This document shows positions 1 to 12,000 of a stretch of DNA of 64,000 nucleotides, piece after piece. The notes below the pieces were generated by a model. The model was not told the origin of the DNA. It saw nothing but the letters and a program-made list of their open reading frames with translations, and searched no databases. The stretch is from positions 1,674,001-1,738,000 of the forward strand of contig NZ_JAJVCN010000002.1 of assembly GCF_021390435.2 (NCBI RefSeq), in the 5' to 3' direction. The first letter of the stretch is position 1; each line of letters opens with the position of its first letter. Made by a program: the position numbers and the translations under genes. Origin of the DNA: Kibdelosporangium philippinense. Lineage in GTDB: Bacteria; Actinomycetota; Actinomycetes; Mycobacteriales; Pseudonocardiaceae.

Positions 1-3000
1 CCTGTCGGTTCCACCACTGGAATCGATCAGGTGGTGATGTGGCTGACCGGCCAGATGGCGTCGCAGTCATCGGATTCAGTGCGGTCGTGGCATGTGGAAG
101 TGTCCGCGACCGGAGGGCCCGATCAGGCCTACGCGCGGCGTGTCGCGCAAGAGATCGAGCAGCACGTCGTCGAGCAATCGGTGAATGTCGCCGTACATGG
201 CCCGGATTCCGCCCAAGACCGTCCCGCTCATGCCCCAGGCAAGGGCAAAGCGCGGGACAGCGTGGTCACGTTGACCCTGGTCGGTGCGACCGACATCGAG
301 TCGATCAGCACAGAGTTCGTGCGCCGCTATGCGGATGTGCCGGAGTCCATGCGGATTCCACTCGACGCGCTTCATACGGCGATGGCCGAGTTGCGGACCA
401 TGGCCGCCGACGTCGTCTTGGGCAGCCGGGTGAGCGAGACCTTCGACCTCGCGGGTATGCACATACCCGCTGTCGCAAAGAGGGCCCGCGCCGGTGACCG
501 GATGAGGCTGGCTGACGCCGTGTTCGACATGCTGCTGGCGGCATCTGTCGCGCCGGTCGGCAGTTCCGGTGAATCGGATGTCTGGCAGCGCACGGTTGGA
601 TTCACTCCGCGTGACGCCGTCCACCTGCTTCAGTCGACTGTGTACAAGAACGCGTCCGGCGTGGGACAGCCGCTGCCCAATTATGTCGGCGGCCCGACCC
701 TTGCTGAGCGGTGGCTTCAACTGAAGCGGATCAGCGAGGCACCGAAGAAGGATCCGGCGACTCCGAGCGCTTTGGCCAGCAGTTTGAAGCGTGCCGCCAG
801 ACCAACGCCGGCACCTGAGGTGTCGCAGAGCAGCCGCGCGCCCGAGCCAACTCCGGTGGCAAGTTCCTCTGCGACAACAGTTGCCGAACACCAGGATCCG
901 GTCGACACACCCCGCCGGAGCACCCGTGCGGGGAAAAACAAGGCCCCGGATTATGTGTCTGGCCGTGAGGAGCGCCGGCAGACACCGGCACAGCCAGCGG
1001 TTCCCATGCGGCGTCCGGTAACTGGCGGCTTCAAGATCGTGAACCGTACCGGCGAGCCGCGGACGAATGTCGATATCGACATGGTGTTCCCTGCCAACTG
1101 GTACGAGGGCGCTGATGTGGCGACTCCGCTGCGAGAAGTGCCGACAATCCAGCACATGATCAAGTCTTTGCGGTGGGCGCCACCGACGGCCGCGCCGATG
1201 AAGTGGTCCGTGGCGATTCTGGGATTCGGCCATGCGGGGCACGCCCACGCTCGGCACGTTCACGACGTTCTGGCGGGCCTGTTGGCCGCTAGCGGTACTT
1301 CGACAGTGGAATTCGCTGTGGCGGTCGGCGATGAGGCCATGGCGCGGGCTGAACACCGGGGCGGTTCCCGGGCCACACTCGATCAATGGATGTCCGATGG
1401 AGTGCGGATCTCGCTGGCATCCACCCCAGCCGCCATTCCGTCTGGTGTCAGTCCCGGAACCTTCATCGTGCATCGGCACAGAGAGGGTTCCCGATACACG
1501 CTGGAAGTGGTCTTCACGGGTGTTCCATCCCCGTCACCAGATCTGTCGATCATGCTGGAGAGCGATCGCGAAATCCGGACTCTGGCGCAGATGTTGAGCA
1601 GGGCACTGCCGTCGACGTTGCCTGCGAGGCGGATTGTCTCGTTCGAAGGCTTCGGTCCGGGGGCGTTGGCGCGAGCGAGCTCCGTGCGCGACGCGCTCGC
1701 GCGCTTGGTGCCGACGTTTGGTGACGGCTGGTCTGCGCACGATGTGTTCATGGCAGCACAGGCCGGGGAACCGGGCGACTCCGGGGCCACAGTGGACTCT
1801 GAACGGTTCGATCGTGTTCGGGTAACGGCGCAACCCGTCGCACTGGCCAATCCGAACCAAACCGTGACAGCGGGCAGTTCGCTTGACAGAGCGCATGGTG
1901 TTCACCTCGCAGCCGCCATCCTTGACCGAGGCGGAGCGCTCTTCGATGTCACCGTGTCGAACGGGACAGCCAAGGTGTCGCCGCAACTGGTGGATTGGCT
2001 GGCACGTGGGTTCGACGGGGCCCGTTTTGCCAACTGGACCCGTCTGATCGTGTTCGGCGCCACGGTCACGGCCGTTGGTGACATGCGGATCCAGCTGATC
2101 GACCAGTTGGCTGAGGCGACAGGCGTTTACCGTGACTCCATCGAGGCGGTGGTCGTCGGCCAGGTGGATGGTGCGCTTGCTGACACACTCATGATGGTGG
2201 GGCTGTCCCTGGACACCATCGGCGACGACACGGCCGGTGGGTTGGGCAGCCTCCTGCCGCAGATCCCAGGTGACCAGCCGTACGTCGGTATGGACTCCAC
2301 CGGGATGATCAGGGCGATCGACCCGTCGCGAATCCTTGGCCGGACGGTGCGGGACAGGTCCGGCGCGGTCGCGGGTGTCTCGTTCGTCGCGCAGCGTCCG
2401 CAGGTGGTCGAGGAGTTCATCCAGCACGGCGGTGTGATGGATGAGTTCGTGATCGATGCGCACGGCGGCAACGGCGTGGTCGCTGTCACCGTCGGCGGTG
2501 AGCCCATGTTGATCGACGGCACGACCTTGGCACGTGTGGTCAATGCTTCGTTCGGCATCACCCTTGCGATGCAAGGCCGTGACGCCACGCTCTTGGTGTG
2601 CGATGCCGAGCAAGTTGGCCGTGCATTACGTGCCGGCCTGGTGAACGCGCACGACAGGGAGGTGCGCGTGGCCACTGGGCCGGTGGAGTTCGGCTTCGTC
2701 ACTGGCGAGGTGCCGAACCTGGTGATCGGGGGTTTGGGAAGCTGGCTCGTGTTGTCGCGTGATGGCGGGGAACACAACGAGCTGCAACACAACATGGTGC
2801 CGGATCGGATCCCGTTGCCACACAAGTGGTTGCGCCGCAGGAGTCCGCAGGTGCAGTTCAACGTGATGCCGACACCATCACCGTCGCCACCACCGCGCTT
2901 GCCAGCTCGGGTTGTTGGCCCCGGGGTGGCTCCGAGCCGTGTCGCGGCCCAATGGGCGCATCGCAGTGACGAACCTGGCAGCGGGCGATACCACAACGTC

Positions 3001-6000
3001 GGCAATGGACAGGTGCGGCAACGACTCATTGACGGTCCTAACAAGACAGTAGTGGGCATGTCATTCGTGCACGACGACAGCGGTCCAACCATCGACGACT
3101 TTTTGGCGGGCAAGCCACAAGGACTTCCGGAGCGGACGTTCGTGATCGACGTCCAGGTCACCAAGCAAGGTGCTCTAGTGACTGACGCGGCCGGAACGCG
3201 GAAGTGGGCAAGCCCGTCTCAGCTCGCGCAGATCGTCTTGGCGTCGGAGCAATTCCAACGGGCGCTCGAAGCCGATGTACCGATCACGCTCTTCGCCTGC
3301 GACGTGGGTACTGGCTTTGCCCACGATTTCTGGGCCACTGTCCGCAGTCGGTATCCGAGCGCGAAGATGTACGCGCCGGACGACGTCCTTCGGTTCGCAG
3401 TCGACAATGGCCGGTCGATGTGGACTATCGACAACGGTGGCGTCTGGCGCACGTACGATCCGGTGGACGAGGCTCCCGCCTGGAACCAGGAATATTGGGA
3501 ACAGATCCGTGACCGTGCCGACCTCCAGCAGCGGCTGGCGAAGGTGGACCGCTGGCTGTGGTCGACCGCAGTCGAACCGCGAAGCGTGCCACCGTTGCAC
3601 GAGCACGCGTATAAGCCTGCTGCTCGAGTGGCCCTGCACGTGCTGTACCGCTGGTACACGCAGGGCGAAGTCCGTGCCCGTGCCCTCGCCGACCAGCTTG
3701 GCCGTCGATTGGTGCGCCTGCGCGGCGGCGCGATGGGAATCGAGGCGGAGAACGGTCGCGAAGTCCGTGGTGTACCAGGGTTCAGGAACGTCCTGCTGGC
3801 GGAGGGAGCGTACTTCGACCTGTACACCGATGTGGGTGGCCCCTATGTCAAATTCGAGTTCGTCACGAAACCGATCGCTGTCCTGGGTGGTGACTTGGGC
3901 AGGGTCAAGCGGGACGCGGCGTTGCAGGAACTGGGAACTTACTTCAGGTTGCTCTATACGGCACAGACCGGCACTGCTGTCTCGCAACTCTTCAGTGGTT
4001 TCCGGCTTACCGAGTTCGGTCGCACGGCCACGCTTGGCAAGGTGCGGCACCCGGGCAGGCTCGCTCCGCATCTCACAGTCGGCCTGCCACCCGCAGGTGT
4101 GCACGATGTCCTGAGCCACGTCTATCAACACCTGCCGAGGCAAGCCAGCGGCGTGTCCAATGCGACGGTTAACGTCTGGGCGCAAATCCTCGGTGCCGGA
4201 ATAGAATTCGGAGACTGGCTCGGGGCGTCCTTCGTTCGCGCGCCCGTGAGGGAGCTGCATTGGCTGGCAAGTGACCTGACAGTCCAGACGGCTCGTGGTT
4301 TTGGCGCGTTGTTCTTCGTCCAGTTGGCGTCGTTGGTCAGGGGGTGGGTCGACCTACAAGAAGACGGGCGGCCTACAGCGGCGAAACATTTCGCGGCCGC
4401 TATGTCGCGCGTGTCGCTAGCAGGGTATCGCGCCGTGATGCCGCCCGAGCTGTTGCAAGACATCGAGGTCGAGCCGCGTGCAGAGCAGATCAGAGAGGAG
4501 GTCGCGCACAGGATCGCCGCGCAGCCGTGGTTCCCGCAGAGCCTCGTTGGCGTCGATATCTACAGCTGGACAATGACTTTCAGGGACGGCCGCGTTTTCT
4601 CGCTCGGGCAATACATCGACAATGCCTTGCTGCCAGAGCCAACCATCCGAGTCGGACAGGACATGGCGACGGGGATGAACGAGGTCTTCGACGAGGCTGA
4701 CACCAACGACGGGCAGCTCGACGTTGGGCTGATCCCGACCGAGCTGCGGGTCTACGACTACCGCGCGCCCGGTGTCACCGACCCGGTAGACGGCTTGCGA
4801 GCAAAGTACCTTCAGTTGGAGCAGCAGGTCCTGTCGGCGGACGCCACGTCGCGCCACCTCAGCGCACTCGCTCCGGCCGATCCGGCGGTCACGCATCTCG
4901 AAGTGCCTGTCCGCAAGGGACAGGACGCCTATGAGGCTGGCGCTGAACCGGAGTTGGCGAACTTCGCGGCCCTGATCGCACAGCAGGCTTCGCGCGCGAT
5001 GGCGAGGGGAACGCGCCGGATCGTGGTGACCATCGAAGGTGCCGGCAACCCTCCCCGCATCTTCGGCCGAGGACGTGACCCACGAGAGAAAGGGATGAAC
5101 AGGGCGCAGGTCGTGAGCCGGCGACTGGCGGATCTCGTCGCGGCTCAGCTGTCCGAGCGCGGGACAACACAGGCCCCGGTGACCTATAACCCGACCTCGC
5201 GCGGGGCCGGGTACACCCGGAGTCCGTTCCAGCTGACTGGAGACATCCGGGATCAGCGCAGGCGGGTGGTCGTGTGGATCACCGAAGTACCAGTGGAGAC
5301 AAGCAGGCAGGCCCAGCCGCGTGCCTGGCACAGCGTTGCCCGGCCGAGCAGAACTCAGCCGGGTCCGTCCACTGTGGTGTCGAGGTGGACGCAGCCGCAA
5401 CCACAGCCCGTGGCATGGCACGCGAGTCCCGCCAGCACCACCACTGCCAGCACCAGAACGCCCAGTGCTAGCACCGGCACATCCACGCCGTCCGGTTCAT
5501 CCCAGTTCTCTGGGATCGTGTGGGGGCACCGCAGTGCGCCGACTGACAACGGCGCGTACCTGACGGACGACACCGACGTCTTGTGGCGCCCGATCTTCGG
5601 TCCCACCGACGCGCCTGCCGGCAGTTCCTTTGTGTCCGGCAGTGATTCCGCGGTGCACGAACTGCTGGGACAGGCGGACGACCTGGCACCGGTGATCGCC
5701 GAATTCGGAGCCCGCTACCAGCAACTGCCCGATACCTTGCGGTTGACGGCTGAGCAGGTCGACGTCGCGTTGGGTGAACTGCGAACCCTGGCTTCCGGTG
5801 TGCGGTTGATCAGTCGAGCAGACGAGGCTTTCGAGGCTCAGGGCATGTCGGCGGTGTTGAGCAGCATCGCGAGCCAATTGCCTACCGGCGAAGGGCGGGG
5901 AAAGCTGGCCACAGCGGTGTTCGACTTGTTGCTGGCTTCGTCCGTCTTCCCGGCCAACGACAACGCCGCCTGGCTACCTCTACGGATACATACACCTCAC

Positions 6001-9000
6001 CGAGCCGTCCAGACCCTGTTGGTGACCGCGACACGGCTGATCGCCAAGCAGGATCCGTTCAGCGTACGTGTCTGGACCGACACTGGTTACCAGCACGATG
6101 TACCTCTTGCTCAGCGATGGACACAGCTCAACCTGATAATGCCCCAATCATCCGACAACCCGGTTGCTGGACCTTCGGGGCAAACAGGACCAGATCGGCG
6201 GGGCCGTGCGCGAGCACTGGAGAACCGTGCGGCGGCAATGCCGTACACGGCGCCTCCCGCACACATCCCGGCCGCGCCGAGCTCGTCCTGGCTGTCCAGC
6301 GCCTTCGAATGGTCGAGTACGAGAGGCACCGCCGGTGTGCCGGTCTGGGATGTCCTGCTGGCCGATGGAGCGCACGCAGAAGAAGCTGACAGCTTGGCTC
6401 AGTTGCGGTCGCACATCATTCAGGCGATGGACGAGCGCGACGCCGTCGGCGACCGGTTGTACACAGCACTGCGGGTACACGCATACGGAGACGAAGGGCG
6501 AAGCACAGCGCAAGAGTTCGAAGCGGTGTTGCGCAGGGGCCAGTCGACTTGGCCCGACGGTGTCAGCTTCGCCATCAGCCGCGAACGCAACGTCCAGCAC
6601 AATGGGCGATGGGCCGTGGTGGGGTCGTCGGCCTGGCGCGCCGCAGAACCCAGGCAGCTCCGAATAGAGGCAGTCCGTCGGGCTGGCCGGCGGCTGGCTC
6701 CCGCGCCTGAGGGGTTCGTCCTCCAGCGTGATAACGATGAACAGAATTACCCAGTCTGGGACGGTTTGTTCGAAAGCCCACAGTCAGTTGGTGCTGTCCT
6801 TGGTCAGGCGCGTGCTGACTTCCTTGCGGCATTGCCGGACCGTGCTTCCGACGGGACAACGCAGCACTGGGATTTGACGGTCTACGTCGCAGGCAAGAAC
6901 CGTCGCGCGCGGTCGGACGCTCTCATGGTCGCGCTGTTCGGTGGAAAGAAGGTGCCACAGCACTTGACAGTCGAGTTCAGTCCGTCGGCTCGGCATGTGA
7001 AGCGTTGGCTTCCGGATGCGGACAACCCCAGTGCCCTGCGGGAGAGGCAATTCCGGATCAGGGCGCTGCCGCGCGGCAACCAAGCCCACCAGCACGTGCC
7101 GTCCACGCGAGCGGTTCAGGAACATCCACAAGCCGCACCAGAGCCCAAGGAAAGTCCAGTCGCGAGTGCCTCGGTCACTGTCCCGGACCGTGCCGGTGAG
7201 CCTGACTTCATGGACGAACTCATCCAGTTGTGGGATCACCGTGACGCCGGGTGGTTCGCGATCGAGCCGCCGACATCCGCTGAAGGTGACGTGCTCGTTG
7301 GGGTGAGCCAGAACGGGACGCGGAGGTTCACGGCCGCCGACGTCCTCAAGGCGGAGGTTGCCAGGCCGTCCGGTGAGGTCGCCGGTGTGTCGTTCGTGCC
7401 GGGAGGTACGACCGCGCTGCGCCGGTTCCTCAGCGCGGGCAGCGATCTGCAGGCCCGTGTCCTTGACGTGCATGGGCACCCACGAGGTGTGGAATTGACC
7501 GTCGACGGCGAGCTTGTGCTTGTCAGTGCGGAAACGTTCGCCCAGGTGGTGTTCGACCTGCGGCTCATGTCCAATGACCCGACACTGGTGTTCTCCTGCT
7601 ACGCGGGTCAGTTGGGCGGGATGGCCGACGTGTTGTCGGCGAAGTTCCCTGGCTCCACGGTGTTGGCGCCGAACGGCTGGCTGGCGTACGCGGTGGTGCG
7701 GAACGCGCACACCGGCGAGGTCCGGCGGACGTCAGTGGTACGCGCGGAGGGGCGCAGCGCCTGGGTGAACATCGGTTCCTCCGGCCGCAATACGGCGGAT
7801 GCGCCAGCGCCGGCCTTGATTGGGCCAGAGTGGACGGTCGTCGCCGATCCGGTGGCCCGGCTTGGTGACGTTGAGGTCGATGGCGATGAGCTCACCAAGA
7901 TCGGTCGCCTTCGATTGAGTTTCGCGGCGATCCGCGCAGGGCGGATCGCACGGGATTCCGATATGGAAACAAGGATTCGCCTCACCGGCGGCCTTCTCGC
8001 CGTGAACACCGCCGCGGAACACCTTGCCACGATCTGGTCCGCGCATCTCATCGATCGCACCGTGACCGATGATTCGCCCCCGGACGTCGTGCAGGTCGAG
8101 ATCGAGCACCAGCGTGCAGCGGTGGGCGCGAAGGGCAAGGCGCGCGCCCTGCCTGCCGTGGCTGTCCCCGAAGCGGACATGACCGAGGCCGACGACTTCA
8201 TGGTCCTTTATGGAATCTCCGAATTCGTGACGGGCCTTGAGCTTGCCGATGATGGGCGCACCCGCGTGCTGGACGAGCTGCGTAGCCAGATCCACACCGA
8301 GCTGGCCACCAAGGGCACGGACGCCGCCATGGCACTTGCGGCCCAGACGATGCAGGAACTGACCCAGGCCGACGAATCCGGGACGCTGGATGTACTTCTT
8401 GACCGGATTCGCTCCGGCCGGACGGTGAACTCGCCGATGATCACGATGGGGCAGGCCGAGAACAGTGGCGAACCCGAAAGCCGGGATGAGCGCTTCTACA
8501 ACGACTTGATCTCCGCCGTCCGATCGCATCTCGGTGCTGACGCCAAGGACGCGGGCCCGCTGACCCGGGAGACGCTCACCGCGCACATCGAGGCGCTGGC
8601 GCGCAAGCAGAGCTACCGGCCGGAGAACATGGACCGGCTTGCCCAGAACATCGCCAGCCACATCGCGTCCAAGGGCGAACAAGACCGGCCGAGGGGAATC
8701 GGCGGTGCCGATCGCAGGCCCGTGCCCCGCTCGTATCCTCAGTACACCCAGGCGCAGCGGGCCAGGTCGTCTCGGCCGATGACCGCACTCCAACAGCTGG
8801 AGCTGCGGTATTTCCCGGACGATCGGTCACTGGGCACCAGCCATCACCGGGACACCGAGGTGACGCCGCGCATCGACGGCTCCAACCTCTTCGCGTCGAT
8901 CTCGAACACACTGGACACGCTCGGCCAGCCAGGCGATCGGCTGTACATCACCTCGTTCTCCTTCGAGCTGGAGACCCGGCTCGTTCCGAACGGTCCGACG

Positions 9001-12000
9001 CTCGGGGAACGGCTGCGCCATCTGGCCAATCAAGGGGTGGACGTGCGCCTCATCGTCGCGGTTCCCCGGCACGCGCTCAATCAGCTCGATGCTCCGCTCC
9101 CGGGCCTCAACTCCTGGCGCAAGATCTTCAACGCGAAGATCGGACGGATCGCCCAGGGAAACATGACCGCCGCTCTCGCACTTCGGAACTCGCCGGAATT
9201 CGCCGGTGAACCATGGCGCATCCTGATGGACTGGGGCGGCACCAACGACTCCCACCACGAGAAGTCGACGGTCGCCTATCGCGCAGGAACGAAAGAGCTC
9301 ACGGCCTTCGTCGGCGGTATCGACTACCACGCCGCGCGCCGCGCCGAGCCTGGACACGCGGGCAATCCCGACTCGGACTCGTGGCACGACGTCGCGGTCG
9401 AGCTGAGGAGTGGCGCCGCGGCGTCCGTGCTGCGGAACTTCTGGATCCGCTGGGCCAACGCGGGCTCACTGCCGAAGCGCTTGTTCTACACGCCAGACAG
9501 GCAGCAGATCCCCTTCAATCCGGATGTCCCTCACCAGGACATGATCATCCCGGCAACGGCACCAGCTCAGGGAAACCCCAGCTCCAGCGTCCGGATCTGG
9601 GGAAGTTACGCCACCAACCGGGTCACCCCGCTTGGCGACAATCTCGTGGTCCCCTGGCAAGGGCTGCCGCAGGGCGGAGTGGTCGAGTTCGCCGAAGGTC
9701 TCCGGGCAGCGATCGAGGCCGCCCGCACGTACATCTACATCGAGGACCAGACGCTCAACCCGGCCATGCTCGGAGAGATCTATGTCCAGCATCGGTTCCT
9801 GTATCCGCTGCTCAGCGCGGCCGCCGAGCGGGGCGTCAAGGTGATACTGCTTACCCAGGGCAGCGCGGGGGCGAACGCGCCGTCGAGTGACGCGACGCCA
9901 TATATCTCGACCGAGATCCAGAACTCGATCATCGATCCGCTCTCCCGGAGCCAGCGGTCCAATGTCGGGGTGTTCTACCTCCACAACACGAAGGTCCACT
10001 CGAAACTCGTCATGATCGACGACGAGTTCGTGTCCATCGGCTCGGCGAACGCGTGGGACCGGTCGATGGAGGGCGACGAGTCGGAGCTGAGCGTCGCGAT
10101 CCTTGACCCGGGAGGTACCCGGTCGTTGGTGGCCGACCTGCGCGTGAAGCTCTGGCAGGAGCATCACCGCCTGCCCGACAACCAAGTGACCGACACCATC
10201 CTGCGGAACCTCCATATAGGACTCGGCCTCTTCGATCAGTCCTGGGGCCAAGCGCAGCCGTCACAGGCCCGGAACACGGCCGTGCGACGCATGCAGCCCG
10301 CGTTGCCCCCGATCGTCGACCTGACCCCGCCGGGCTGGGAGAACTGGCGCCGTGGGGACGAGCGGACGATCACCAACAGCATTCAGGCGCGCTCCCAGCA
10401 GAACCGTGAGGACCTCACCGACGCCTTTGCCCGCATGGGAATGGACACGCGCCACCCGACTAACAACTTCACTCTCGGCAGGACCGACCGGGCTGACCGG
10501 GCCACGTTGGACGAGGGCGAAGCCGGGCAGGGGTACCGCCGGACGCAGGCTAGGCGTGGCACGGGTTTCAGCACCCCCGCGCCGCCAGGAGCGCGTAGCT
10601 CATCGGACTTGCCCACGTACGACGCGGTGCCAGACTACGTGGAGCGCGCGCAGGTCGAACCGGGAAGTTACGGTGCTGCTGAACCGCTGTACTGGCCGCT
10701 GTACGACACTGAAGGTGCCATCGTCGGCATGACCTTCATGCAGGGGCAGGAACGTGAGCGTGTGCAGCAATGGGCTGCGTCGTCCACACTCGAACGAGAT
10801 CGTTCGGTCGAGGTGGACACTGACTACGAGACAGTCGCCCGGATGCAGCCGACGGAGCGCAGTCAGCACATGCGGACCGTGCTTACTCCGTTCAACAACA
10901 GGAAAACGTTTGTCGTTGACGGCCATCAGGACGGTGACACGCTCACCGTCAGTTACTCGGATGGCCATGTCGAACAATGGCACGGTGATCGAGCCGCCAA
11001 GTTCATCATGGAGACGGAGGTGTTCAGGCGCGCGACCAGAGCCACGACGGTCGCCGATGTGCTGCGGGGGCGCAACAAGATCGATCTGGCGTTCATCGGG
11101 TGCCCTGCGGCCCCGGGGGCCCAAGCTGGCAGGTTCCCGGTCGAGGTCTACGAAACCGCGCAACGCGAGCGGCCGGGCGTGGTGCAGCTCGTGCATTTCG
11201 TCACCGGCAGGGTTGTGCCCATCGGCCATGACTACCCGATTGACGAGTTGCGGTACACCACGGCGATCTTCGACGGCGGGAACTGGCAGACCGTCGGCGA
11301 GGAGCAGATGGCAGTCCGGTGGGTCATGGACCACATGTCCGGAAACCCCGTCCAGGACGCTGATGACGAGCAGTGGCTGTCCGACGCGGCCGGACTGGCC
11401 AACCGGATCGTCGACCGGCTCAGCGAGTCGATCGGGAACCGCCAGACCCTCGACCTGTGGCTGGTCCGCGAGTCGCTCAATATCCGTTCGGCCACGCCCA
11501 CCGAGCAGTACGCGTGGACAGCGGCCCTCGCTACGATCGCGGAAAGTCCACTTGCGACAAACGTACGCCACGTCACGGACATAGGCATGGACCAGTCAGG
11601 AAACTGGCACGGAGTCGAGTTGCCCAAGCTGGCCAGGCAGCGATACGTCGTGCTAGGCGACGCGAACTGGTACAACACGAGCGGTACGGTCATCCGGCGC
11701 GCCAGAATGGTGCCATTGGCCGAGTCACAACCAAGCCGGGTCAGCCGGGCGAACCAGCCAGTGACGATGAGGGTCGAGTTCGCCTCGCGTCACAAGACAA
11801 TCGAGCAGCCACGCCCCAACCCCCGTGGCAATGCAGAGTGGCGGTATCTCGAGCCGGTATTCGAGCTCGCCAAGTGGTTGGCACCCCGCATGGTCGAAGA
11901 CGCCCAAGATAGCGAATGGGCGCATTCCATCACCATTCTCGGTCACGGCCGCAATCGCGACCACGGGGCTGAGACCGGCCGTCAGCGCGGTGTGTTTGTC

